Shown piece by piece: positions 1-7,270 of a stretch of 43,345 nucleotides of DNA. The position numbers and the translations under genes were made by a program. Numbering within the stretch: position 1 is the stretch's first letter; each line of letters begins with the position of its first letter. Under the pieces are notes generated by a model, which saw nothing but the letters and a program-made list of their open reading frames with translations, searched no databases and was not told the DNA's origin. The DNA is from JAOBAU01 sp034667465. Its GTDB lineage: Bacteria; Acidobacteriota; Thermoanaerobaculia; Gp7-AA8. Location: positions 1 through 43,345 of the forward strand of contig JAXDJV010000011.1 of the NCBI GenBank assembly GCA_034667465.1. The letters are read 5' to 3'.

Positions 1-47
1 AGGTCTGGAAACTTAAGTTCAGAAGGCGAACTTAAGTTTCCAGACCT
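1..47. repeat. Perfect 20-bp inverted repeat with 7-nt loop
   Basis: Bases 1-20 are the exact reverse complement of bases 28-47, separated by AGAAGGC. The right arm continues into GACCCC. The palindrome lies directly 3' of the rlpA-like gene and is AT-richer than its surroundings. Palindromes ending in a GACCTGACCCC-type sequence are familiar to me from REP/RAYT-type mobile repeats, but the window begins here, so I cannot see whether a transposase lies to the left. It could instead be a transcription terminator, although no T-run follows it on the minus strand. Confidence 0.7.
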
Positions 48-57
48 GACCCCATAG

Positions 58-657
58 TTACTTCGAGGCGGTTTGGGAGGGGGCGGCGTCGACGTCTTCC
101 GGGAGCGGCTCTTCGCCGGGCAGGGCGATGACGCGGATGTCGACACGGCGGTCGGCGGCGACGTCGACGCCGAGGACGCGCGCGGCGGCCTGGGAGAGAT
201 CGAGGACGAACTTGCGGACGTACGGGCCGCGGTCGTTTACGCGCAGGCGGATTTTTCGGCCGGTCGCGCGCGACGTCACTTCAATCCAGCAGCCGAGCGG
301 GAGCGTGAGGTGTGCGGCGGACAACTCCCGATTGTGATAGCGCTCCCCATTCGCGGTGAGCGTTCCATCGAGTGACGTCGAGTAGTAGCTGGCCAGTCCC
401 GACGTTCGGTGGCGCATCGCGATCTGTGTGTAGCGGCGGAGGCGTGCCATGAACGGCGACTCGGACTCGACCTTCGGCGGCTCCCACGCTTTGAACGAGA
501 CCGGCGGTTCCTGCGGCCCCTGGTTGTAGCAGGCCATCGCTTCGTCATCGAGCTTGAACTGGTCCTCGCAGAGGTAGCTCTGCGCGTGCGCGCAGGGGGT
601 CGCCAGAGCGAGCGCTCCGGTGAATGTGACTGCGATGAATAACTTCCGGTACGACAT
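58..657 (-). CDS. rlpA: RlpA-like septal ring lytic transglycosylase / double-psi beta-barrel protein
   Basis: This is a 199-residue exported protein. An N-terminal signal peptide (residues 1-25, ending AHA) is followed by a short Cys-containing linker and a double-psi beta-barrel domain at about residues 87-178. The domain shows GLASYYS, a TANGERY stretch and NDRGPY, the motifs of the RlpA family, whose studied members cleave naked glycan strands at the septum. No C-terminal SPOR domain is present, so it is a short version. A TAGAAT box lies 8 nt before the ATG and no Shine-Dalgarno is visible, suggesting a leaderless mRNA. The gene diverges from a second lytic transglycosylase, which supports a cell-wall role. 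The family call is firm; enzymatic activity is inferred. Confidence 0.88.
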   Translation of the reverse strand: MSYRKLFIAVTFTGALALATPCAHAQSYLCEDQFKLDDEAMACYNQGPQEPPVSFKAWEPPKVESESPFMARLRRYTQIAMRHRTSGLASYYSTSLDGTLTANGERYHNRELSAAHLTLPLGCWIEVTSRATGRKIRLRVNDRGPYVRKFVLDLSQAAARVLGVDVAADRRVDIRVIALPGEEPLPEDVDAAPSQTASK

Positions 658-665
658 GGCGGCGC

Positions 666-671
666 ATTCTA
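666..671 (-). promoter_or_regulatory. Probable -10 box of rlpA (leaderless)
   Basis: The minus strand reads TAGAAT 8 nt before the rlpA ATG. A TTGGCT that matches the -35 consensus at 4 of 6 positions lies 17 nt upstream (689-694). Transcription would begin at or very near the start codon. Confidence 0.5.
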
Positions 672-812
672 TTCAGAATCAAACTCCGAGCCAAATCGTG
701 CCAGCTTCCTGACGCTTGCGCGAGCCGTAAGTTTTTACAGCTCAGCTATTTTGGCGAAATCATAAGTGGCCTTTCGCTTGCAAATAACTCTGGCACGCAG
801 CGGAGGTAACAA

Positions 813-1694
813 ATGCCCGAAATGAAGACAAGCCGACCGTTTCAGGAGCGATTTCTGGATGGTTACGACCGAGCACAACTGCGACGCGACGTCCGGAAGG
901 TCAAGCCGCAGAAGCGTTTGGAGTCGCTAAAGCGCAAGTACGCGACGTGGGCGCTCGGCGCTTCGCTCGCCCTTGGCGGACTCGGCGTTCCGCTGACGAT
1001 TCACGACTCGATGAACAAGTCGGCCGCGGCTAATACCGCACCGCCTCCGGGCGAACCGGCGAACGCAAACCCGACCGGTGAGATCGCCCGCGACCTTACC
1101 GCCGCGAAACAGATTGCGGATCAGGTCGCCGGTGGCGTCACTGACGCCGCGACGAAGACGGTCGGACGTGTCGTCTCCGCGCCTGCAGAGGCTGCCAACG
1201 CGCTCGTCGAAATGCCGAAAGTCGCCGCAGAGGCGACCGAGGCCGTGAAACAGCAGTTCTTCCAGAAAGAGGTTCCGTTCGGCTCGATCATCTACAGCGA
1301 GGCGAAAAAGAACGATCTTCCGCCGGAGCTCGTCGCGGCAGTCGTGCACACCGAATCGAAATTCGTTCCGACCGCTCGCTCCCACGCGGGGGCGATGGGA
1401 CTCATGCAGCTCGTCCCGAAGACCGGACGCTGGATGGGCGCGCGCAATCTGATGAACCCGGTCGAGAACATCACCGCCGGCGCGAAGTATCTCCGCTATC
1501 TCACCGATCGCTTCGGCGGCGATCAGCAGAAGGCCGTCGCCGCGTACAACGCCGGTGAAGGAAACGTGCGCCGCTTCAACGGCGTGCCTCCCTTCCAGGA
1601 GACGCGCAACTACGTCTCTCGCGTGAAGACGTTTCAGAACGAGCTCGGCGATCGCTTTCAGGGTCACGTCGCGCAGATCGCCGAAGCGAACTGA
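813..1694 (+). CDS. Membrane-anchored lytic transglycosylase (SLT domain)
   Basis: A 293-residue protein with a basic cytoplasmic N-terminus (1-45), one hydrophobic segment (about 46-63), an Ala/Pro-rich linker (64-150) and a C-terminal goose-lysozyme-like SLT domain (about 152-275). The catalytic Glu is E181 in HTESKF, followed by GLMQL (196-200) and AAYNAGEG (243-250), all hallmarks of family 1 lytic transglycosylases. It should cut peptidoglycan glycan strands with anhydro-muropeptide release, anchored on the periplasmic side of the inner membrane. The start is fixed by GGAGGT ending 6 nt before the ATG. It is divergent from the rlpA-like gene, which has a related substrate. I found no convincing -35/-10 pair in the 658-812 gap. 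Confidence 0.92.
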   Translation: MPEMKTSRPFQERFLDGYDRAQLRRDVRKVKPQKRLESLKRKYATWALGASLALGGLGVPLTIHDSMNKSAAANTAPPPGEPANANPTGEIARDLTAAKQIADQVAGGVTDAATKTVGRVVSAPAEAANALVEMPKVAAEATEAVKQQFFQKEVPFGSIIYSEAKKNDLPPELVAAVVHTESKFVPTARSHAGAMGLMQLVPKTGRWMGARNLMNPVENITAGAKYLRYLTDRFGGDQQKAVAAYNAGEGNVRRFNGVPPFQETRNYVSRVKTFQNELGDRFQGHVAQIAEAN

Positions 1695-1715
1695 CGATGT
1701 GATTCAATAGCCGCC

Positions 1716-1949
1716 GTGTCGGGAAAGCGATTAGTGATTGGCGCGATCGTGATGGGACTCCTCCTTCCGGTCGCCCTCTTCTTCCTCCTCGGCCTGCACA
1801 CGATCTCGCAGCTGCTGACGATCGCCGCGTCGACGTTTCTCACCTGGGGCGTCGCCGATCTCCTCGCAAATATCCTCGAGCGTCCCCGGCTTCAGGGACG
1901 CACGCCCGGCCGCGCCATCCGCGAAGACATTCAGCGTCGCGCCGAATAA
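1716..1949 (+). CDS. Small hydrophobic membrane protein of unknown function
   Basis: A 77-residue protein starting at GTG. Two hydrophobic stretches (about 7-27 and 29-50) suggest a helical hairpin in the membrane, followed by a basic cytoplasmic tail. It follows the lytic transglycosylase by 21 nt and could be co-transcribed; alternatively, a weak TTCAAT box lies 7 nt before the GTG. Its 3' end overlaps that of doxX by 19 bp in convergent orientation. I do not recognise the family. Confidence 0.55.
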   Translation: MSGKRLVIGAIVMGLLLPVALFFLLGLHTISQLLTIAASTFLTWGVADLLANILERPRLQGRTPGRAIREDIQRRAE

Positions 1950-2353
1950 GCCGGCACGGCTCCGCTCACCGACGCCGTGCTCTCTTCCCTCACCTCCGAA
2001 ATCTTCGCGAGCGCGAACGCGCCGCACGCCATCACCAGATCGCGCACCGCCACGTCGAAGAAGCGTCCGATCGTCAGCAGGTTCAGCGCGATGAGCGTCA
2101 GCCACGCCACGAGAATGTATCCCCCGTAACGCGTCACGCCGGCGAGCACGGCGATGCCGACGATCATCTCGACGACGCCGGAGATCCGCATCAGCGTCGA
2201 GGCCGAAAGCGGAACGATCTGCAGCACGAGCGGGCTTGCGTACTGCTCCCAGTTCGTCAGCAGGTTGAAAAACTTGTCGAGGCCGGCGAGAAACGCCGTG
2301 AGTCCGAACGCGATGCGCAGCGTATAGAAGACAGAATTGAGTCGCGAGTCCAT
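1931..2353 (-). CDS. DoxX family membrane protein
   Basis: A 140-residue protein with four predicted hydrophobic helices, matching the DoxX/DoxD-like family in size and in the pattern FLAGLDKFFNLL near the first helix, then GVVEMIVGIAVLAG. Family members are small quinone- or redox-associated membrane proteins of poorly settled function. I chose the ATG at 2353 because AGGAGGAAC precedes it at good spacing. A longer frame exists upstream (to 2392) but lacks a ribosome binding site. The gene is divergent from an ECF sigma factor with about 107 nt between starts, so it may be a target of that sigma factor (inference). Confidence 0.8.
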   Translation of the reverse strand: MDSRLNSVFYTLRIAFGLTAFLAGLDKFFNLLTNWEQYASPLVLQIVPLSASTLMRISGVVEMIVGIAVLAGVTRYGGYILVAWLTLIALNLLTIGRFFDVAVRDLVMACGAFALAKISEVREESTASVSGAVPAYSARR

Positions 2354-2460
2354 GATTGTTCCTCCTGCCTGAATGGAGGCGTGGCGCGGCAATCGGTGAC
2401 AGGAATCTTCGTTGTCACCTTTTCGCGCGCGCCGGCTCTGTTGATGAGGAGGAGTCGCCT

Positions 2461-3087
2461 TTGAACGATGAGGAAGTCGTAACGCGCGTGCTGGCGGGCG
2501 ACTCCGCGCTGTTCGAGATCCTCATGCGCCGCTACAACCAGCGCGTGTACCGCGCGGTGCGCGCCGTGCTGCGAACGGATGATGACGCCGAGGATGTGAT
2601 GCAGCAGGCGTATCTGAACGCGTATCGCAGCCTGCATCAGTTCGAGGGCCGCGCGCAGTTCTCGACGTGGCTGACGCGCATCGCGGTGAACGAAGCGCTG
2701 GCGCGCCGCAAACGCGATTCTGATTTCATGACCGGAGACGACGACGTGATGACTGCAATCGCCGACGACAACGCGCAGGACCCCGAGCAGCAGACGATCA
2801 CTTCCGAGTTGCGTGCGCTGCTCGAACGCGAAGTGTCATCGCTGCCGTCCGCGTTCCGCAGCGTCTTCATGCTGCGCGACGTCGAGGGACTCAGCACGCT
2901 CGAAGCGGCGACGTCGCTCGGTATTTCGGAAGATCTGGTGAAGACGCGGCTGCATCGCGCACGAGCAACGCTGCGTCACAATCTCTGTCGCCGCGCGGAC
3001 GTCACCGTCGAATCGCTCTTCACGTTCGGCAACGCGCGGTGTGATCGGGTCGTGGCCGCGGTGATGGCGGAGATCGCCCGGGCCTAA
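2461..3087 (+). CDS. ECF-type RNA polymerase sigma factor
   Basis: A 208-residue protein. Region 2 (about 5-75) carries YNQRVYRAVRAVL, DAEDVMQQAYLNAYR and the FSTWLTRIAVNEAL helix. Region 4 (about 120-175) carries LPSAFRSVFMLRDVEGLS and a helix-turn-helix ending KTRLHRARATLR. A 30-residue tail with CDRVVAAVM follows region 4. The start is a TTG with GGAGGAG 7 nt upstream; the frame stays open further upstream but has no ribosome binding site there. No anti-sigma gene is adjacent; doxX is divergent and the amidoligase gene converges with a 4-bp overlap. The sigma-70 family assignment is firm; the stimulus is unknown. Confidence 0.9.
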   Translation: MNDEEVVTRVLAGDSALFEILMRRYNQRVYRAVRAVLRTDDDAEDVMQQAYLNAYRSLHQFEGRAQFSTWLTRIAVNEALARRKRDSDFMTGDDDVMTAIADDNAQDPEQQTITSELRALLEREVSSLPSAFRSVFMLRDVEGLSTLEAATSLGISEDLVKTRLHRARATLRHNLCRRADVTVESLFTFGNARCDRVVAAVMAEIARA

Positions 3088-4703
3088 AGCCAGTCCTTCA
3101 TCTTCCCGAGCAACTCATCGATCGTCATCAGCTGTTCGGCGCCGTCCGATTCGCGGCGGAAGATCGCGTGGTACCAGCCCTTCATCCCGATCGGCGTGTA
3201 GATGTCGCCGCCCATTCGCAAACGGCTGCCCGACACGAGCTTGAGGAAAACCTGCTCGTATGCGGAGCGCGTCAGGCGGCGGTCGGGGAACGGAACCGTG
3301 TAGTCATGCTTCCGGCGATCGACGCGCGAACGACGATTCGTGCCCGGCGCCTTCGGCGGCAACAGCGAGGTGCCGCGACGATCGAGATACGGCGATGTGC
3401 GCGGCGGCATCAGCCGGCCGGGCGTATCGGAACGACGGCGCGTGAGCGATGCATTTCGCGGACGCGCGTTTGCCGGCGCAGGCGGTCTGCGCCGCGGTGC
3501 GCGAAGCGGTGGCGGCGGAATCTCGTTCTTCGCGTACGTCGCGCTCGACGTCACCGTTTCGAGCTCGGCGAGATGCACGGTGCGAGCGGTTTCGCGGTCG
3601 TGCACATACTCATCGATCGACGTCTTCTCGAATGCTTCCCGTTTCAGTTGCAGGAGGCGCATCTCCGCCTCGTAGTTTTTCAGCTCGTGGATGACCATTC
3701 CCCAGTGGCAGAGATGGCCGACGTCTTCATACGCCGCAGGACGATCAACGAGCTCGAGCATTGACGGCGCACGGCCGTCGAGGATTGCGAAGAGCAGCCG
3801 GAAGCTGAATGGATCCGAGAACTTGCGAATCGACCTGCGGAAGTACCAGGCGGTATCGGTCGCAATCTGGCGCAGCGAACGTTTGTCGCCGAACTGCGTT
3901 TCCCAGATCGGCGCATTGACGTCGCAGGTGTACGGACTCTGCGGATAGTGGAAGTCCTTGGTGAGCCAGCCTTTCCTGGTGGTGTGTTTGCCCGGAACGA
4001 CGCCGGCCACGACCGGGATCGGCAGCACTTTCAGCACCGAGAGGTCGTAGCTCGGCCACGTCATCACTTCGCGCACGATGCCGACGATCAGCGTCGCCGA
4101 GGCGACCATCAATCCGGGATCGGGAGTGAAATCGACGGTGATCTCGATCCGGCTGCCGCGCGGACGGACGCCGACGCCGGTCGAACGCCGGTTCGAGGCG
4201 ACCATCATCACAGGCACCGGCAGGATGTACGCGAGGAGCAGCGCCAGCGCTTTCTCGTTGCGATGGCGGTTCTGCTCGTGTTTCGGGATCTCGTAGGAGA
4301 TGTTGTAGTGGCTGCTGTAAGCCTTCAGGCGGACGGTGTGGCCGTTCGCTTTTTCCCAGTTCGTGAGCTGATCGCGAACGAATCCGATCTGCTCCCAGAG
4401 ATTGCGCACCATCCGCGCCGTGCTGTGCGGCGCCAACTCGATGACCGGCGTAACGACTTCGATCACGCCGCGGTCGAAATAGACCGCGCCGCCGGTCGGC
4501 AGCTGAAGCGAGGTCTTCTCACGCGGAAGCAGGGGCCGGTCAATAAACGCGGACGGATGGACCCAGTACGGAGACGGATCGATCTCTTTGCCGTCGAGCC
4601 AGACATTAAATTCCGACTCCATGCCGATGACCGGCATGTCGAGTCTGGTTCGAGCAACGGCTCTGTCGAGAGAACTCTGATCTTTAGCGTCTATTGGTGG
4701 CAT
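3084..4703 (-). CDS. Predicted amidoligase (glutamine-synthetase/GCS-like carboxylate-amine ligase fold)
   Basis: A 539-residue soluble protein from the ATG at 4703. The frame continues to 4847, but that part is translated repeat. The N-terminal 300 residues show features of the COOH-NH2 ligase superfamily (GCS2, Pup ligase, predicted amidoligases): GMESEFNVWLD with acidic metal-binding residues (E29, E31), then YFDRGVIEVVTP, SSHYNISYE and RGSRIEITVDFTPDP. A Pro/Arg-rich linker (about residues 375-450) leads to a separate C-terminal module with SRLRMGGDIYTPIGMKGWY. I infer an ATP-dependent peptide (amide) bond-forming enzyme of unknown substrate. It is last in a run after a beta-lactamase-like and an M15 peptidase gene. 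It could be an inactive member of the fold. Confidence 0.6.
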   Translation of the reverse strand: MPPIDAKDQSSLDRAVARTRLDMPVIGMESEFNVWLDGKEIDPSPYWVHPSAFIDRPLLPREKTSLQLPTGGAVYFDRGVIEVVTPVIELAPHSTARMVRNLWEQIGFVRDQLTNWEKANGHTVRLKAYSSHYNISYEIPKHEQNRHRNEKALALLLAYILPVPVMMVASNRRSTGVGVRPRGSRIEITVDFTPDPGLMVASATLIVGIVREVMTWPSYDLSVLKVLPIPVVAGVVPGKHTTRKGWLTKDFHYPQSPYTCDVNAPIWETQFGDKRSLRQIATDTAWYFRRSIRKFSDPFSFRLLFAILDGRAPSMLELVDRPAAYEDVGHLCHWGMVIHELKNYEAEMRLLQLKREAFEKTSIDEYVHDRETARTVHLAELETVTSSATYAKNEIPPPPLRAPRRRPPAPANARPRNASLTRRRSDTPGRLMPPRTSPYLDRRGTSLLPPKAPGTNRRSRVDRRKHDYTVPFPDRRLTRSAYEQVFLKLVSGSRLRMGGDIYTPIGMKGWYHAIFRRESDGAEQLMTIDELLGKMKDWL

Positions 4704-4758
4704 AAACCCTGGAACGAACACCGGTCTCTGGTGCAAACCGAAAGCCAGTCCGGAGCGA

Positions 4759-4875
4759 GTGCTGAGGACTGAGGACTGAGTGAAGTGCGGGGGAAGGTGC
4801 TGAGTGCTGAGTGCAGAGTGCTGAGTCGGGGGGACGCGAAGCGTCACTCAGTCCTCAGTCCTCAGTCCTCAGCAC
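4759..4875. repeat. Heptamer-built imperfect palindrome (hairpin B1)
   Basis: Arm 4759-4783 is matched by arm 4844-4875, which carries one extra 7-nt unit (AGTCCTC). The spacer 4797-4826 is itself a run of a GTGCTGA heptamer. On the minus strand the first arm contains the TGA stop of the M15 peptidase gene, and the hairpin fills the gap before the amidoligase gene. Two structurally similar hairpins made of different heptamers occur at 8371-8455 and 10190-10262. Confidence 0.85.
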
Positions 4876-5562
4876 TTCCGCCTCCCCATTTCGCCCCCTT
4901 CTATCCGTCCGCCTCCGTTCCTCGAAGGCGAACCTTGGGCGGGTTTCCTGGGGGACTTCCATCCGGTCCTCGCTGATTTCTCGCGGGATCATCGTGATGT
5001 AGCCGAGGTCGACGTGGACGTGGTCGTCTGCATTGCCGATGGCGTGGCCGTACGGCAGAACTCGCACATCTTCACTCACGTCTTCGGCGATCTCGTTGTA
5101 CTTCTCGATCGCTTCCTTCGCCCGGAGGATCGACGTTCCGACGCGGTAGATGTCGGCGGCCGTTCCCCACATGTGTGCGGTAGCGTTCGACGACAGTTTG
5201 TGCGCCGGCGAGCGATAGGCGCCGTTCACGGCGATGTGCAGCGACGCTCCCGCCGCGGCGCGGAACTGTTCGAGATAAAACGCCAGCATTCGCACCGCGC
5301 ATGGAACGTATCGCGGGAACTGCTGCAGCCGCGGCGCTTCCTTCAGATCGACGAGCACGAATTCGTTGAGACCGAAATGCTGCGTCAGACGGATTTTCGT
5401 CGCCAGCTCGTGCGACGGCACTTCGTAGAAATAGCGCGGCAAACGATGACGGCGTCCCTGCGCGTCGCGCAGCATTTCGCCCGGCTTCAGAATGCCGCGC
5501 AGCTCATCATCGAGATCGAATGCATCGACGACTTTGATCGTCGCCGGTTCCCGCTCACTCAT
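4855..5562 (-). CDS. Peptidase M15-type D,D/L,D-carboxypeptidase-like protein
   Basis: A 235-residue protein with no signal peptide. The core at about 105-190 has GAYRSPAHK, then HMWGTAAD (H130 and D137 at the H-x6-D spacing of M15 zinc ligands) and DDHVHVDLGY (H181/H183 giving the third ligand). M15 enzymes such as VanY and peptidase M15A cut D-Ala-containing peptidoglycan peptides. The C-terminal tail (200-235) is charged and ends inside hairpin B1, so the last residues are repeat-derived. Its start overlaps the stop of the upstream beta-lactamase-like gene by 8 bp, a sign of translational coupling. Lack of a signal peptide suggests a cytosolic peptide substrate or a missed export signal. 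Confidence 0.8.
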   Translation of the reverse strand: MSEREPATIKVVDAFDLDDELRGILKPGEMLRDAQGRRHRLPRYFYEVPSHELATKIRLTQHFGLNEFVLVDLKEAPRLQQFPRYVPCAVRMLAFYLEQFRAAAGASLHIAVNGAYRSPAHKLSSNATAHMWGTAADIYRVGTSILRAKEAIEKYNEIAEDVSEDVRVLPYGHAIGNADDHVHVDLGYITMIPREISEDRMEVPQETRPRFAFEERRRTDRRGRNGEAEVLRTED

Positions 5563-6457
5563 CGCTGATTCCGGCGAGCGTGTTGAAGATGTCGCGCGAC
5601 ACGTCCGCCACCGCCGTCCCCCGCCCCGCCTCCGCCGAAAACTGCGTGAGAATCACCAGCACGTACGGCTCGCGCCCTTCGAGAAAAACGATCCCCGCGT
5701 CGTGATGCACGGTCGAGATGTTCCCGGTCTTGTGTGCAACGCGCGCGGCTTTCGGCAGGCCGGCCGGAATGCCGCTGCGGTACTGCTGGTCCAGCATGAT
5801 GTTCAACATCTCCTCGCTCGCTTTGCGCGAGTACGCCTTGTGATCGGCCACGACGCGCAGGAGCTTGAGCAGCCCGTTGGCCGTCACTTCGTTGTTGAGT
5901 CCCGCGTCGAATGCCGCCGAATCTTCAACGCCGCGCAGGATGCGCACGCCATCGATATCGAGCTCGTCGAGCGCGAGCTGAATCGTATTCACGCCGATGA
6001 CGTCGATCAGCAGGTTCGTGGCGAGATTGCTCGAGAGCGTGATCATCCAGTACGCAAGCTCACGCACCGTCAGCGTTTTGCCGAGGTGACCGTAAACGTT
6101 CGGATCGGCGTCGCGCGCCAGATCGAGCATGAACGGCTCCTGATTGACGATGCTGGTGAAGCGATTGCGAACGTGCACTTCACTCTCGAGCGACAGCTCG
6201 CCGCGCTCGACCTGGCGCATCACGCCGAGGAGCACCGCGAGCTTCATCGTCGACGCCGCGTGGAAGTAGTGATCGGCGTTGTACGACCACTGAATGGTCG
6301 TCTCGCCGTCGAAGAACGAGATGCCGAGGTTCTCGAGCTCGTGCTCCTGTTTGATCTTCAGGATGTTGCGGTAGAGCGAGACTTCGGAGGCCGCAACGGA
6401 ATCTTTGGACGGCGGGACCGGAAGTTCCTCGGCTTTGTGCTGCGCTTTTGCGGACAT
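5555..6457 (-). CDS. Class A beta-lactamase-like serine hydrolase
   Basis: A 300-residue protein from the ATG at 6457. It shows the full penicillin-recognising triad: S69-T-M-K72 in HAASTMKLAV, S142-S-N144 in place of SDN, and K243-T-G245. This is the beta-lactamase/D,D-peptidase fold. The residue equivalent to the class A general base is uncertain; the loop reads RGVEDSAAFD. No signal peptide follows the chosen start. A longer frame to 6499 begins at TTG with an Arg-rich stretch and is not a signal either. A TACCAT box 8 nt before the ATG supports this start and a leaderless transcript. Whether it destroys antibiotics or acts on a wall peptide cannot be told from sequence. Confidence 0.85.
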   Translation of the reverse strand: MSAKAQHKAEELPVPPSKDSVAASEVSLYRNILKIKQEHELENLGISFFDGETTIQWSYNADHYFHAASTMKLAVLLGVMRQVERGELSLESEVHVRNRFTSIVNQEPFMLDLARDADPNVYGHLGKTLTVRELAYWMITLSSNLATNLLIDVIGVNTIQLALDELDIDGVRILRGVEDSAAFDAGLNNEVTANGLLKLLRVVADHKAYSRKASEEMLNIMLDQQYRSGIPAGLPKAARVAHKTGNISTVHHDAGIVFLEGREPYVLVILTQFSAEAGRGTAVADVSRDIFNTLAGISDE

Positions 6458-6465
6458 CGCGACGA

Positions 6466-6471
6466 ATGGTA
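6466..6471 (-). promoter_or_regulatory. Probable -10 box of the beta-lactamase-like gene
   Basis: TACCAT on the minus strand lies 8 nt before the ATG at 6457, with no Shine-Dalgarno between. It would separate the beta-lactamase/M15/amidoligase unit from the upstream DAP operon, whose last gene ends 63 nt earlier. Confidence 0.4.
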
Positions 6472-6520
6472 CTGAAATCCCCCGCCGCCGGCGGTGCAAG
6501 TTTCGCGCAACCGCGGCGGG

Positions 6521-7270
6521 CTATTGCGTGTTCAGCTCCCAGTCGTACTTGTCGAAGTCGAACTCGATCTCTTTCGCGTGATCGATGAGCTGCTGTTTCG
6601 CGGGCGGCAGATAACGGCGAATGAACGCCGTTCGACCGCCGCCCCACTTTTCGAAATCGGCCTTGAACCAGTCGGCGATTTTCGTGACGTGTATGACGAG
6701 CGTGTCGTCCTTACGTCCGAAACGGACGCTCGACAGGAAGCGCCGCGCCTGATCGTCGAGTTGCGCGTCGACGTTCGCGCCGGTGAACGCTTCGGCGCGC
6801 ATCGGCGGACAACTCTTCGCCGCGCAGTTGATGGCGAAGTGAATGCGCGGATCGTGAAAGCCTTCGCGCAGCTTCGCGTTCTCGACGTCATCGAGCGAAA
6901 GCAGCGCATTGCCGAACGGCACACGTTCCTTCTTGAAGACGTTGAGTCGCGTGATCGGATCGGTCGAGAGATCGCGGATCGACTTCACCGGATACCGTTC
7001 GACGATCGTCGCGATCGTGTTGATGTTGTAGACGTTGAGCCAGTACGCGAGTTGCTCTTTCTGCGTCAGCGCCGCGACGTTCACCCGCCCGAGCTCGCGT
7101 CGCAGATTCTGCAGTGCCGCGGCGTCGCGCACTTTCAGCGCCGAGTAATCCATCCCTTTCGCCGGGTCGTAGTACGTGCGAAGGATGCGCGTCCAGACGG
7201 AGTAGTCAGGCTCCGCAGCGTGCGCGGTTGCAGCGACGAGCAGCAGCGCGAACACGAATGCGCGTTTCAT
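6521..7270 (-). CDS. DUF547 domain exported protein
   Basis: A 249-residue protein with a clear signal peptide (1-18, ending AHA). The DUF547 domain (about 55-185) includes EQLAYWLNVYNINTIA, DPRIHFAINCAAKSCPPM and FLSSVRFG. The conserved NC..K.CPP block is typical of the family, which is common in environmental bacteria and has no established function, though a thiol-protease-like fold has been suggested. The start overlaps the end of the aminotransferase gene by 4 bp, so it is co-translated with it and is the last gene of the DAP operon. Confidence 0.85.
   Translation of the reverse strand: MKRAFVFALLLVAATAHAAEPDYSVWTRILRTYYDPAKGMDYSALKVRDAAALQNLRRELGRVNVAALTQKEQLAYWLNVYNINTIATIVERYPVKSIRDLSTDPITRLNVFKKERVPFGNALLSLDDVENAKLREGFHDPRIHFAINCAAKSCPPMRAEAFTGANVDAQLDDQARRFLSSVRFGRKDDTLVIHVTKIADWFKADFEKWGGGRTAFIRRYLPPAKQQLIDHAKEIEFDFDKYDWELNTQ

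Noticed and set aside
780..806. Sigma-54 promoter (TGGCAC before the SLT gene)
   Set aside because: No TTGC element follows at the required spacing, and the site overlaps the ribosome binding site.
3084..4847. 587-residue version of the amidoligase
   Set aside because: The first 48 residues are translated from hairpin B1 (Ser/Thr/Gln repeats); ATG 4703 is preferred.
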